A stretch of DNA of 51,832 bases from Caldifarciminota bacterium. Its GTDB lineage: Bacteria > Hydrothermota > Tepidihabitantia > B3-TA06. Shown in pieces: positions 34,507-43,546 of the stretch (the first letter of the stretch is position 1; every line of letters begins with the position of its first letter). The notes under the pieces were generated by a model that was not told the DNA's origin, did not search any database, and saw only the letters and a list, made by a program, of their open reading frames with translations. The stretch spans positions 1 to 51,832 of the forward strand of contig JAFGSK010000022.1 in the NCBI GenBank assembly GCA_016934635.1, in the 5' to 3' direction. The position numbers and the translations under genes are program-made.

Positions 34507-34531
34507 CAAGCGGGGCCAAAAGCCCCGCTTG
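34507..34531. terminator. Bidirectional terminator hairpin
   Basis: A perfect 10-bp GC-rich stem (CAAGCGGGGC with GCCCCGCTTG) and a 5-base loop lie between convergent genes. The minus strand continues T-rich after the stem (TTTTATTCTT), the plus strand less so (ACTTTTAG), so it should work best for the minus-strand gene. Confidence 0.85.
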
Positions 34532-34552
34532 ACTTTTAGAAACATACAAGAA

Positions 34553-35884
34553 CTACTCGATCAGGCCGCGTTTCCTTAAAAGCGCTTTAACCGTATCTTC
34601 CAACTCAGGCAAAGCCGCTTCATCGAGATCATAAAACACCCTGGTTGAAGGCTTATTGAGCTGGATAACCTTACCGAGATCTATAGGCGTTCCGATGACG
34701 ACTGTGTCGCAAGGCACGGCGTCTATGGATGACTTCATATCTCGAAGCTGCTCGGCGCCGTAACCTAAAGCAGGAAGCAAGTGTGCGCTAAGATGATACT
34801 TCTCTATCGTTTCCTTGATACGCCCCACGGCATATGGCAAGGGATCGACTATCTCGGCTGCCCCGAACCGCTGGGCCGCAACCGTACCCGCACCGGTCTT
34901 CATCTCGCCGTGAGTGAGTGTGGGCCCGTCCTCGATAACGACGACCCTCTTGCCTCGAATGGCTGATTCGTCGGCGACGCTGACCAGGGAAGCGGACTTG
35001 ATTATCTTCGCCTTCGGATTAAGCCTGACCGCCGCCTCTTCGACCTCTGAAATCTGCTCAGGCGTTGCCGAATCCGTCTTGTTGATCAGAATTATATCGG
35101 CCATGCGGAAGTTCACCGCTCCTGGATAGTAGGTCTGCTCGTGCCCTGCACGCAAGGGATCTGCGACGACGATGGCAAGGTCGGATTTATAAAACGGGAT
35201 GTCGTTGTTCCCGCCGTCCCAGATAACCAGCTGAAAATCCTTTTCGCACTCGCCCAGGATAGCTCCGTAATCCACACCGGCAAACACCGTATTGCCCGCA
35301 GCAATATGCGGCTCGTACTCCTCACGCTCCTCGATGGTGCAGTCGTGTTTGTCCATGTCTTCGTAGTTGTCGAAACGCTGGACCGCTTGGGCTGCAAGAT
35401 CGCCGTAAGGCATGGGATGTCGTACCGCCGCATAACGGATTTCGTGCACGGCTAAAAGCTTGGCAATGGCGCGAGAGGTCTGTGATTTTCCCGAGCCTGT
35501 ACGTACCGCACAAACGGATATAACAGGCAGCTTCGAGGAAATCATGGTATTCTTTGGTCCCAGAAGCCGGAAATCAGCGCCTGCGGCCAGGGCGGTGGAG
35601 CCGCGATCCATCACGTACTCGTGGCTCACGTCCGAATACGAGAATACAACTTCGTCTGCGTCGAATTTCTTTACAAGCTCAACCAAATCCTCCTCCGCCT
35701 GGATAGGTATCCCCTCTGGGTATAAAGAACCCGCCAGCACGGCAGGGTAACGCCTGCCTTCGATGTCAGGTATCTGTGTCGCAGTAAATGCCACAACCTC
35801 GTAGTTTTCGTTGTTCCGGTAGTAGACGTTGAAGTTATGAAAGTCGCGTCCGGCAGCCCCCATGATGATAACTCGTTTCCGCAT
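34553..35884 (-). CDS. Cyclic 2,3-diphosphoglycerate synthetase-like P-loop protein
   Basis: 443 aa from ATG 35884 (AAGGAGA six bases upstream). A Rossmann-like N-terminal half (KRVIIMGAAGRDFHNFN) is followed by a P-loop (RTGSGKSQTS, Lys133) and switch-like acidic motifs (VIWDGGNNDIPF, about 215-226). This is the family of methanogen cDPG synthetase, which uses ATP to close 2,3-diphosphoglycerate into a cyclic thermoprotectant. Bacterial members are often labelled only 'GTPase' and their substrate is unproven. Its own promoter is present and it is not in an operon with glycolytic genes. Confidence 0.75.
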   Translation of the reverse strand: MRKRVIIMGAAGRDFHNFNVYYRNNENYEVVAFTATQIPDIEGRRYPAVLAGSLYPEGIPIQAEEDLVELVKKFDADEVVFSYSDVSHEYVMDRGSTALAAGADFRLLGPKNTMISSKLPVISVCAVRTGSGKSQTSRAIAKLLAVHEIRYAAVRHPMPYGDLAAQAVQRFDNYEDMDKHDCTIEEREEYEPHIAAGNTVFAGVDYGAILGECEKDFQLVIWDGGNNDIPFYKSDLAIVVADPLRAGHEQTYYPGAVNFRMADIILINKTDSATPEQISEVEEAAVRLNPKAKIIKSASLVSVADESAIRGKRVVVIEDGPTLTHGEMKTGAGTVAAQRFGAAEIVDPLPYAVGRIKETIEKYHLSAHLLPALGYGAEQLRDMKSSIDAVPCDTVVIGTPIDLGKVIQLNKPSTRVFYDLDEAALPELEDTVKALLRKRGLIE

Positions 35885-35925
35885 CAAGTCTCCTTTTTGA
35901 TTTACCACAGTTGTTATGAATACAA

Positions 35926-35953
35926 AGAATACGGATTAGGAACGGGTTGTCAA
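35926..35953 (-). promoter_or_regulatory. Promoter of the cDPG synthetase-like gene
   Basis: Minus strand TTGACA (35953-35948), 16-base spacer, TATTCT (35931-35926). The -35 box lies two bases past the stop codon of the upstream gene. Confidence 0.8.
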
Positions 35954-35954
35954 C

Positions 35955-37388
35955 TCACCTTGGGATAAGGATAAATTTCCGCACGGCTGCCCCTTCCTCA
36001 GACAAGGCTCGAATAAAGTATACACCGGGTTCAAGGGTCTCACCCCACTTGATCGTACCTGAATCTCGCGGCCCTCGTAACTCATCTATCTTGCGGCCCG
36101 AAGCGTCGAAGATTTCCGCGTGAAACCCGTTCGGCCTATTCCGGTAACGCAAAACGAGATCTCTGCCTATCGGCGTTATCTCCCAATCGAGGGCCGTCAC
36201 GCTCACCCGCGGCTCGGCAATGCCCACCGTATCCCCCTTATCATTCGTCTTTATCAAACCGAAGTTGTCGTAATGGTCATCCTGCAGTTTATAGATAGTG
36301 GATATGATGTAGCCGCCATCAGAGGTCTGCTGCACGCAAGTTCCAACATCCTGCCCCCCACCTCCATAGGTTTTCAACCACATCTCATTGCCCAAAGAAT
36401 CGGTCTTGACCAGAAAAACCTGACCTGTGAGCGGTGAAGGGTACATCCACGCCACTCCCACCGCAATGTAGCCTCCGTCCGTGGTTTGCTGGACGTAGTA
36501 GCCGTCGTGAAGTACGGCTCCCTCGTCTCTGTATTTCTTCAACCACAATGAATCTCCATTCTCGTCGGTCCTCAACAGCCCCAGCCAACCGAGATCCATG
36601 GTTCCGGTTACGATGAAACCTCCGTCTGTGGTCTGTTGCACACACATTCCATCGTCAGAGTTTAGGGTTCCATAACTATGGGTCCATAAGGTATCGCCCT
36701 CATCATCGATCTTGAGCAGCCAGATATCCCATTGCCTTCTCTCACGATAGACAAACCCCGTTACGATGAAGTTACCGTCAAAGGTTTGTTGAACCGAAAA
36801 ACCTCTAGGTAGATTTTCACCTTCCCCAAATATCGATCTCCACAGGGTGTTACCGTATTCATCGACCCTGAGAACGAGAAGGCCTTCAGGCAAGTAGGGA
36901 TATCTTGTGTCCCCTGTTACGATGAATCCGCCGTCGTCGGTAGGCGCGACGCCCAAACCTATGCCTTCATATCTGCGGGACCACACGATATAACCCTGGT
37001 CATCTAACCTGTAGAGCCAAAGACCGTCCTGTTCTCCCGGCTCAGCAAAGCCGGTAGCCGTGTTGCTGAGCACGATATACCCCGTTTCTCCGACCCGGCG
37101 AATGCACCTTCCTTCGTCTCCGACCATCTCTGTCGTATCGCCGTAAGTGCGCGTCCAAAGGGTATCGCCATCAGGGTCGGTCTTGATTATCCAAAGGTTC
37201 CCAAATGCGGCGCCTCTTTCACCCACCGCAATGTATCCGCCGTCCGCGCTCTGAAGAACCGACCATCCCTCTCCGTTCCCGTACGTCTTTATCCAACCTG
37301 CATGAGCCGGCACTGGCAACAAGAACAGCAATGTGAGTCCTGCCATAACATACGGTTCGATTCGAGACTTATGGATTACATCTTTCAT
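35955..37388 (-). CDS. Secreted DTLWTKTYGG-repeat protein with C-terminal sorting-type domain
   Basis: 477 aa. The signal peptide ends near residue 30 (VPAHA). About seven repeat blocks follow (GWIKTYGNGEG, DTLWTRTYGD, DTLWTHSYGT, MWLKTYGGGG) with 'QTTDGGYIxVG' strands. The C-terminal module reads HAEIFDASGRKIDEL, then EPGVYFIRAL. It is a dispersed fifth member of the 178-7071 family, 28 kb away. GAGAT lies eight bases before the ATG. The promoter is TTGACA-N16-TATTAT. No terminator is apparent before the next promoter. Function unknown. Confidence 0.82.
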   Translation of the reverse strand: MKDVIHKSRIEPYVMAGLTLLFLLPVPAHAGWIKTYGNGEGWSVLQSADGGYIAVGERGAAFGNLWIIKTDPDGDTLWTRTYGDTTEMVGDEGRCIRRVGETGYIVLSNTATGFAEPGEQDGLWLYRLDDQGYIVWSRRYEGIGLGVAPTDDGGFIVTGDTRYPYLPEGLLVLRVDEYGNTLWRSIFGEGENLPRGFSVQQTFDGNFIVTGFVYRERRQWDIWLLKIDDEGDTLWTHSYGTLNSDDGMCVQQTTDGGFIVTGTMDLGWLGLLRTDENGDSLWLKKYRDEGAVLHDGYYVQQTTDGGYIAVGVAWMYPSPLTGQVFLVKTDSLGNEMWLKTYGGGGQDVGTCVQQTSDGGYIISTIYKLQDDHYDNFGLIKTNDKGDTVGIAEPRVSVTALDWEITPIGRDLVLRYRNRPNGFHAEIFDASGRKIDELRGPRDSGTIKWGETLEPGVYFIRALSEEGAAVRKFILIPR

Positions 37389-37407
37389 AGCTATATCTCT
37401 TTAATAT

Positions 37408-37435
37408 ATAATAGTCAAAGATACCCGGATGTCAA
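37408..37435 (-). promoter_or_regulatory. Promoter of the 35955-37388 gene
   Basis: Minus strand TTGACA (37435-37430), 16-base spacer, TATTAT (37413-37408). Confidence 0.75.
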
Positions 37436-37531
37436 AACCGGTTCGCTGTCATGGTTTATTCCCATAGATTCTTACTTATCGAATTAGAACGCTTAGAGTG
37501 TTAATACGTAGTTTATCGAGTATTTATGGCC

Positions 37532-37559
37532 TTGACATGAATTCTAATCCTTTTATTAT
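37532..37559 (+). promoter_or_regulatory. Promoter of the Cys-rich secreted protein gene
   Basis: TTGACA (37532-37537), 16-base spacer, TATTAT (37554-37559), with AAGGAGGAG ahead of the GTG start at 37584. Confidence 0.7.
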
Positions 37560-37583
37560 CGAATAATAACCTAAGGAGGAGTT

Positions 37584-38231
37584 GTGAAAAAAGTAGTCTT
37601 AGTTCTCGCAACGATCGTACCGATGTTAGCGATCGGTGTTTGGGTTAATCCGATTTCTGTATCAGTTCCGGAAGAAGAAAGCCCTTGCTCTTTCTATCCT
37701 ACCGCCTGTTTTCAAGAGATGGACGGCGAAGAAGAAAAATATGCATACCTCTTCTGCAGGATCGAAAACCAGATCAAAGACCAGATTAAACCAAACATAG
37801 TTCACGTGGATAGCATCAAGCACGTGTTTTCCGCCGACGAGATCTACGAAGCGGTATTTGCCGAAGTAACCCTTGAAGTTAATTGCTACGAAATATGTTT
37901 CTGGACGGTTGATGAACGTGGCTGTGACATCTGCGAAAAACCCTTAATACGTGACTTCTGCTGCGTTGCAGCGGAGGAAGAACCTGAACAAGATGAAGTT
38001 ACCCTGGATATTAAGCCTCTCCCCTCTTCCGTATCTGTTTATTACGGGTTGAATCCCGGTCAAACCGGTTTCCTGCATCTATACGATTGCACGGGAAACG
38101 TCGTAGATAAGCTGCAGATAAGTAATCGAGGAAGCTCGAATCTTGGCGAAGAACTTACTCCGGGCGTGTATTTCGTTCGATTGGAGGCAGGCCGAACGAG
38201 AATCGTACAAAAGGTTGCGCTCACGCACTAA
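37584..38231 (+). CDS. Cys-rich secreted protein with C-terminal sorting-type module
   Basis: 215 aa from GTG 37584. The signal peptide is at about 1-18. Residues 30-135 are acidic and contain most of the ten cysteines (SPCSFYPTACF, LFCRI, VNCYEICFW, RGCDICEKP, DFCCVA), which suggests disulphides or metal binding outside the cell. Residues 145-215 resemble the C-terminal module of the repeat proteins (GFLHLYDCTGNVVDKL, then TPGVYFVRLE). It is not otherwise recognised. It is a short single-domain cargo carrying the same tail as the large secreted proteins, useful evidence that the tail is a transferable export signal. Confidence 0.75.
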   Translation: MKKVVLVLATIVPMLAIGVWVNPISVSVPEEESPCSFYPTACFQEMDGEEEKYAYLFCRIENQIKDQIKPNIVHVDSIKHVFSADEIYEAVFAEVTLEVNCYEICFWTVDERGCDICEKPLIRDFCCVAAEEEPEQDEVTLDIKPLPSSVSVYYGLNPGQTGFLHLYDCTGNVVDKLQISNRGSSNLGEELTPGVYFVRLEAGRTRIVQKVALTH

Positions 38232-38267
38232 ATCCGTCTCGATTGAGTTTTACCCCAATCGTTGGGC

Positions 38268-38295
38268 TTGACATGCCCCCAGATTTGAATAAGCT
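38268..38295 (+). promoter_or_regulatory. Promoter of the CRP-type regulator gene
   Basis: TTGACA (38268-38273), 16-base spacer, TAAGCT (38290-38295). A 5-bp CCCAA/TTGGG hairpin (38254-38266) abuts the -35 box and could be an operator or a weak 3' end for the preceding gene. Confidence 0.65.
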
Positions 38296-38327
38296 TAAGG
38301 GCTAATAGTACAGCTAGGAGGAAGCAA

Positions 38328-38975
38328 ATGCTGGAAAAGAAACCACGTTCGCCGAACGAAAAACAGTTAATGCCGGGTGAAAATCTGTTCAAGGAAGGGG
38401 ATACGGGCGAAGTTATGTATTTCATCCGAAAGGGTAAGATCAAGATTTCCATAGGCCAGGAAGACCAGGAAAAGGTTCTAGCCATCCTGAAGGACGGCGA
38501 TTTCTTCGGCGAGATGGCGGTGCTCGACGGAAGCCCTCGAAACGCGGACGCTTCTGCAATCGAGGAAACCGACCTCATAATCATCGACAAGGAGTCTTTC
38601 CTTTCCAAGGTTAATGAAAACCCTCTTATCGCCTATACCATCGAAGAACTCACGAAGCGTATCCGCATCCTCGACGAACGCCTCAAGTACGTCACCATCA
38701 AAAGCGCTGAGGAACGCATCATCTCCTACGTTCTTTCCAAGGCCAAGAGCAAGGGTATTGCCGCTGATGACGGTGCAGTGAGGATCGAGAATGCCTCGCC
38801 TGACCATATCGCCTTTATCACCGGTGTCGACGGACAAAAGGTTGTTGAATATCTCCAGCGCCTGCAGGAAGTGGAGCTAATCAAGGTCGAAGGCGATCAG
38901 ATCACCGTTCGCCGTATCCCCGACCTCGAGGAGTACATCCGATACCTGAAGCTGCGCGACAAGTTCAAGAGTTAA
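38328..38975 (+). CDS. CRP/FNR-family transcriptional regulator
   Basis: 215 aa. The cyclic-nucleotide-binding jelly roll spans about 12-105, with the phosphate-binding cassette FFGEMAVLDGSPRNADA (Gly61, Glu62, Arg71; the Ser that follows Arg in E. coli CRP is Asn72 here). The long dimer helix is at about 108-140 and a winged helix at about 140-205 (SPDHIAFITGVDGQKVVEYL as recognition region). It lacks the N-terminal cysteines of FNR. With an adenylate cyclase in the same window, cAMP is a plausible ligand, but the Asn change leaves this open. AGGAGG lies seven bases before the ATG. Single-gene unit. Confidence 0.87.
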   Translation: MLEKKPRSPNEKQLMPGENLFKEGDTGEVMYFIRKGKIKISIGQEDQEKVLAILKDGDFFGEMAVLDGSPRNADASAIEETDLIIIDKESFLSKVNENPLIAYTIEELTKRIRILDERLKYVTIKSAEERIISYVLSKAKSKGIAADDGAVRIENASPDHIAFITGVDGQKVVEYLQRLQEVELIKVEGDQITVRRIPDLEEYIRYLKLRDKFKS

Positions 38976-39174
38976 GACGATCGCGGTATCCCGGTGCTTT
39001 ATCTTGCATGCTTCCTCCTTGTATCGCAGGATGAAGAATTTTAACCCCCTTTTTTTTCACAACCCGAAGCCTAAAGGAATGTCTGAGGATATAACGAGGT
39101 TTCAACCCGGCTCTTTCACTTTCTAGATAAAATGATACATGCAGTATTACGGGCTCCAGCGGAGTCGAACTAGT

Positions 39175-40251
39175 ATGGATTTACTGGATAAGCTTAAATC
39201 AATGGAAGCTGAAAAGTCTCAACTGGAACACAAGCTCCTGGATCGGGCAATACTGGCAGATCCCCAAAAGATGAAACCCCTTACCTATCGTCACAAAAGA
39301 TGTGAAGAGATCCTGGCAAAAGGAGATGAGTTGCGTAAGGTTATCAAGGAGATGGAAGATACCGAGGAGATGCTTTCACGTGGAGAAGAAGACAAAGAAT
39401 TCCTTGAAGGCCTGCGTTGTGAACTGGCAACACTTGAAGAACAGCGGAACGAGCTTACAAGCCAGCTTGAAGCCTTGCTTATCCCCCAGGACGAACGCTG
39501 GCAGCGCAACTGCATCATTGAGATCCGGGGAGCGGCAGGTGGAGACGAATCAACCCTTTTTGCCGCTGACCTTTTTCGGATGTATACGCATTATGTCGAC
39601 AGGAAAAGATGGAAGCTAGAAATCCTATCCTCGAATCCTACCGAGGTCGGTGGCTTCAAGGAAATTATCTTTCTCATTAAGGGCGAAGAGGCATACAAAT
39701 ATATGCGATTTGAATCAGGTGTGCACAGGGTACAGCGTGTACCTCAGACCGAAGCATCAGGCCGTATACATACATCGACCGTTACCGTTGCCGTACTCGC
39801 AGAAGCGGCGGAACAGGATGTTGAGATTGATCCAAAAGACTTACAGGTCGATACCTTCAGGGCATCAGGTCGAGGGGGACAACACGTAAATGTTACCGAC
39901 TCGGCAGTACGAATAACGCATAAACCTTCAGGAATCGTAGTAAGCTGTCAGGACGAACGCTCCCAGCACCAAAACAGGGCTAAGGCCATGCGAATACTCC
40001 TTGCCAGGTTGGAGGACTTGACTCGAAGACAACAAGAGGCCAAAACCGGTGCGGCTCGTAAAGCGCAAATCGGCACTGGCGAACGTTCGGAGAAGATTCG
40101 CACCTACAACTTTCCCCAGAACAGGGTTACTGACCATCGAATCAAAGTCAGTCTTTATAAATTGGAAGAGGTTATTTCCGGAGACCTCCAGGGGCTCCAC
40201 TCCCTGCTTTTGGAAGAAGAAGCGAAACGCTATGTCCAGGCCGGCGACTGA
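39175..40251 (+). CDS. prfA: Peptide chain release factor 1
   Basis: 358 aa from ATG 39175. It reads UAA/UAG stop codons and releases the peptide. The GGQ motif is at about 234-236 (GRGGQHVNVTDSA) and the stop-codon-reading P-x-T motif is PQT at about 190 (VQRVPQTEASGRIH), as in RF1 rather than RF2. I chose 39175 (MDLLDKLK) by family fit and GGAG ten bases upstream. The frame extends to ATG 39139, which lies five bases after a TAAAAT at 39128 and could be a leaderless start, but no matching -35 box is present. First gene of a six-gene string. Confidence 0.95.
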   Translation: MDLLDKLKSMEAEKSQLEHKLLDRAILADPQKMKPLTYRHKRCEEILAKGDELRKVIKEMEDTEEMLSRGEEDKEFLEGLRCELATLEEQRNELTSQLEALLIPQDERWQRNCIIEIRGAAGGDESTLFAADLFRMYTHYVDRKRWKLEILSSNPTEVGGFKEIIFLIKGEEAYKYMRFESGVHRVQRVPQTEASGRIHTSTVTVAVLAEAAEQDVEIDPKDLQVDTFRASGRGGQHVNVTDSAVRITHKPSGIVVSCQDERSQHQNRAKAMRILLARLEDLTRRQQEAKTGAARKAQIGTGERSEKIRTYNFPQNRVTDHRIKVSLYKLEEVISGDLQGLHSLLLEEEAKRYVQAGD

Positions 40252-41068
40252 CGTAATCTCCACTCCGAATATCTCGGATATAGATCTCGATGATAGATTA
40301 TTCATTCTGGAATATTTAACCGGAAGATCTGTTGCTGATTTGATCGTTGACCAAACCCGGCTTTCTTTAAGAGAAATTAAGAAATACAACGACCTACTCG
40401 AATTGCGTCGATCCGGCACCCCCCTGCAACTTATCTTCGGTACATCCTGGTTTATTGATTTCGAGGTGTCGGTTTCTCCTGGCGTCTTCATTCCGAGACC
40501 TGAAACCGAACAGCTGGTTGAACAAACCCTCGAAAAAACAAGCGCCAAACCCAAAATCATACTGGAGATAGGCGCCGGTACCGGAGCTGTGTCCATTGCA
40601 TTGGCAAGGGCCTTTCCCGAAGCGCGAGTTTATTCTACCGACCTTTCACCTGCCGCAGTAGATCTTGCACGCAAAAATGCCGCAAGTCTCGGGATCAAAG
40701 ATCGTATCCGATTTATAAACGCAGACCTTTTTGATTTTAGTGATTCCAAACAACTTGAGTGTAGGGTTGATCTTCTGATATCGAATCCCCCCTACCTCCC
40801 CACTAGCAGGCTCAATACACTACCTCCTGAGGTCAGGAACTTCGATCCAGTGCTTGCCCTGGACGGCGGGGAAGATGGATTTTTGGTCCTGAAAGCCTTA
40901 CTCGATAACACGGAAAGGTTTCTTTCCACAAATGGGTTTGCCGCCTTCGAGATCGATCCGGTATTAAAAAAACCTCTGAAAAACTACACCCGATCCAGTA
41001 ATCTTGACTTTGAATACGGGGTTGACAATTATCGAAATCTGCGTTTTCTATTCGTGAGGCGCAAATGA
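40232..41068 (+). CDS. prmC: Release factor glutamine methyltransferase
   Basis: 278 aa. It methylates the Gln of the GGQ motif in release factors, and here directly follows its substrate gene, as in many bacteria. The SAM-binding motif is LEIGAGTGAVSIALA and the catalytic NPPY motif is present (LISNPPYLP). The N-terminal helical substrate-binding domain includes the PLQLIFG and FIPRPETE signatures. ATG 40232 overlaps prfA by 20 bases with a GAAGAAG ribosome site; the frame runs further upstream inside prfA without support. Confidence 0.95.
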   Translation: MSRPATDVISTPNISDIDLDDRLFILEYLTGRSVADLIVDQTRLSLREIKKYNDLLELRRSGTPLQLIFGTSWFIDFEVSVSPGVFIPRPETEQLVEQTLEKTSAKPKIILEIGAGTGAVSIALARAFPEARVYSTDLSPAAVDLARKNAASLGIKDRIRFINADLFDFSDSKQLECRVDLLISNPPYLPTSRLNTLPPEVRNFDPVLALDGGEDGFLVLKALLDNTERFLSTNGFAAFEIDPVLKKPLKNYTRSSNLDFEYGVDNYRNLRFLFVRRK

Positions 41069-41865
41069 AGATAGCTGTCGTATACAATAAGAAAAAATCC
41101 CAGTTCAAGGAAGCATTGGATAAGATTAAAACCTGGACAGCCAAGCAAGGTCACCAACTACTAATAGATAAGCCTTTGACCAAGACGGTCGATTATCTTT
41201 TAGCCCTTGGAGGAGACGGAACGATGTTGCGGGCTGTACGTGAAGCCGGACCACTCGAGATACCGACCATGGGTATTAACCTGGGAGGATTAGGATTTTT
41301 AACCGCGTTTCAATCATCCGAGCTTGAACGCGCCCTTAATGATCTTGACCACCACAGGATCAGGATCGAGCAAAGGATGCTTCTTTCTGTTCGCTTCAAG
41401 AACGAGAATTTCATTGCTCTCAACGATGCAACCTTTAACATGGGTACTGACGCCCGGCTTGTGGAACTTTCAACCTGCGTCAACGATCAATTCTTAACTC
41501 GATTTACAGGAGACGGACTCATCGTGTCGACACCCACCGGCTCCACGGCTTACTCCCTTGCTGCGGGTGGACCTATACTTTATCCAGACCTTTCGGTGAT
41601 GATCCTGACTCCAATATGTCCCCATGCACTATCAGCGCGGCCCGTGGTCGTTCCCGCCCAGGACACGGTTACCGTAGAGGTAGGTTACAAGAACCCCGTA
41701 GCCTTACTGACGATCGACGGTCAGGAACGACGCGTGGTTGAAACCGGTGAAAAAGTAAGGCTTTCCCAAGCAGATCTTCGTGCCCGAATCGTGATGCCCG
41801 AAAAAGTAACCTTCTTCGAAATCCTCAGGCGTAAGATGCGTTGGGGAGGTCTGCCGGATGCTTGA
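41065..41865 (+). CDS. nadK: NAD kinase
   Basis: 266 aa, which phosphorylates NAD to NADP. The GGDGT motif (LALGGDGTMLRAV, about 50-62) and the second signature (STPTGSTAYSLAAGGPI, about 155-171) are both intact. It overlaps prmC by four bases (ATGA) and recN by eight. Its place next to recN is a common bacterial arrangement. Confidence 0.95.
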   Translation: MKIAVVYNKKKSQFKEALDKIKTWTAKQGHQLLIDKPLTKTVDYLLALGGDGTMLRAVREAGPLEIPTMGINLGGLGFLTAFQSSELERALNDLDHHRIRIEQRMLLSVRFKNENFIALNDATFNMGTDARLVELSTCVNDQFLTRFTGDGLIVSTPTGSTAYSLAAGGPILYPDLSVMILTPICPHALSARPVVVPAQDTVTVEVGYKNPVALLTIDGQERRVVETGEKVRLSQADLRARIVMPEKVTFFEILRRKMRWGGLPDA

Positions 41866-43546
41866 GCGCCTGCGCATCTGTAATTTTGCACTAATTGATG
41901 AGTTAGAGCTTTCCTTCGAGAAGGGCTTGAATGTACTCACAGGGGAAACCGGAGCCGGTAAATCCATCCTCTTGGGCGCACTTTCTGTTGTGTTGGGCGA
42001 AAGAATAACCCCGGAACTTTTTCGCTCGACCGAACTCATCCTGGAGATCGAAGCATCGTTTTCAACATCGGGTCTGGCGCTGCCTGTTTGGATTAAAGAC
42101 AGAGAAGATGTCCTTTTAATCGTGAGAACCGCTGAAAAGGACAAGCGGGTTCAGAACTTCGTGAATCAACGGCAGACCACCCAGAATTCATTAGTCGAAC
42201 TGGGCGAGGGATTGGTGGATATCCACGGTCAGCATCAACACCAGTTACTTTTAAAATCATCAACTCATGGGCAGTTCCTGGATGCCTACGGAGGACTCGA
42301 TACTCTCAGGGAACAATACGCCTCAAGGCTATCAGATTACGAGAATCTGCTTTCGCGCATCCATGAACTCAAGACTGACCTCAAACAACGTCGGGAGCAG
42401 AAAGATTTCCTTGAGTTCCAGCTTGAAGAGATAGCGAAACTGAATCCTCAACCAGGTGAGTCTGAGGAGCTTAAAAAAGAACGGGAGTTTCTCGCTTCAG
42501 CCGAGCAGCGTTCAGACATGGCCGCACGACTCATTAACCTGATTTCCGAGCAGGAAGAAGCGTCCATACTAGAAGGATTAAGCATTGCAAATCAGCTACT
42601 GGACGATTTGACAAAGATCGATCCTTCGGTCGCCGACTCCCTGGCAAACCTGCGTCAAGCAGAAATCAGCGCCGAGGAAACCTGGAGGGCCTTGGTAGGG
42701 TATAAAGAATCAATAGAGTACTCCCCGGAAAGGCTGGAGGAAATCAACCAGCGTTTGTTCAACTACGAACGGTTGTGTCGGAAACACTACATTGACGAAC
42801 AGGGCCTTATTAAGCTTCGTGATGAGTTGAAGAATAAATTGGATTCCATCGAAATCGATGCAGAGGAAATCAAGGGACTAGAGAAACAGGAACAAGTACT
42901 GCGAGATGAGATAATTAATCTTGCCGTTGAACTTTCACAGGCTCGTCTGAAAACCAAGGAAACCTTTGAACAAGCCCTAAATCTTAACCTTGAAGGACTT
43001 GCCATGCCCAAGGCCGGGCTGGTTGTGGAGTTCGTACGCATTGAGGACCCCGAAGGTCTCTACGAAGAAGCCGGGCGCCGGTATAAACTTACAGACAAAG
43101 GCTTGGAAACCGCACAATTTCTCTTCTCTGCCAATCCAGGTGAAGAACCAAAGCCACTCAATCGAATTGCTTCAGGAGGTGAGCTGTCCAGAATAATGCT
43201 TGCCTTAAAAACCGTCCTGGTTAAGTCTGACCAGGTACCGGTTCTGGTATTCGATGAAATAGACGTAGGTATCGGAGGCAGCACTGCGGAGACGATAGGT
43301 AAGAGACTCAAGGAACTGGCTTCATCAAAACAGATACTTCTGGTAACCCACTTACCCCAAATTGCAAGGTATGCGGATTGTCATTTCAGGGTTGAAAAAG
43401 AGGTCACCGACGGACGCACCGCAACCAGAATTGAAAAACTCGACCACCAAGGACGTATAGACGAACTGGCGCGTATGCTTGGAGGAGAAGAAATCACTGA
43501 AACTGTTCGCGCCCATGCAGTAGAACTCCTTGAAGGCCGCGAATGA
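41858..43546 (+). CDS. recN: DNA repair protein RecN
   Basis: 562 aa SMC-like ATPase for double-strand break repair. Walker A GETGAGKS (29-36), two coiled-coil arms (about 155-215 and 320-380), the ABC signature IASGGELSRIMLAL and Walker B VLVFDEIDVGIGG, and the D/H-loop region LLVTHLPQIARYAD. Full length for the family. The start overlaps nadK and the stop overlaps pgsA in ATGA. Confidence 0.96.
   Translation: MLERLRICNFALIDELELSFEKGLNVLTGETGAGKSILLGALSVVLGERITPELFRSTELILEIEASFSTSGLALPVWIKDREDVLLIVRTAEKDKRVQNFVNQRQTTQNSLVELGEGLVDIHGQHQHQLLLKSSTHGQFLDAYGGLDTLREQYASRLSDYENLLSRIHELKTDLKQRREQKDFLEFQLEEIAKLNPQPGESEELKKEREFLASAEQRSDMAARLINLISEQEEASILEGLSIANQLLDDLTKIDPSVADSLANLRQAEISAEETWRALVGYKESIEYSPERLEEINQRLFNYERLCRKHYIDEQGLIKLRDELKNKLDSIEIDAEEIKGLEKQEQVLRDEIINLAVELSQARLKTKETFEQALNLNLEGLAMPKAGLVVEFVRIEDPEGLYEEAGRRYKLTDKGLETAQFLFSANPGEEPKPLNRIASGGELSRIMLALKTVLVKSDQVPVLVFDEIDVGIGGSTAETIGKRLKELASSKQILLVTHLPQIARYADCHFRVEKEVTDGRTATRIEKLDHQGRIDELARMLGGEEITETVRAHAVELLEGRE

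Noticed and set aside
39128..39139. Leaderless start for prfA at ATG 39139
   Set aside because: TAAAAT is correctly placed, but there is no -35 box at 16-17 bases, and the family N-terminus fits 39175. Kept only as an alternative.
40049..40231. N-terminal extension of prmC inside prfA
   Set aside because: It lacks a ribosome site, and the family N-terminus is reached from ATG 40232.
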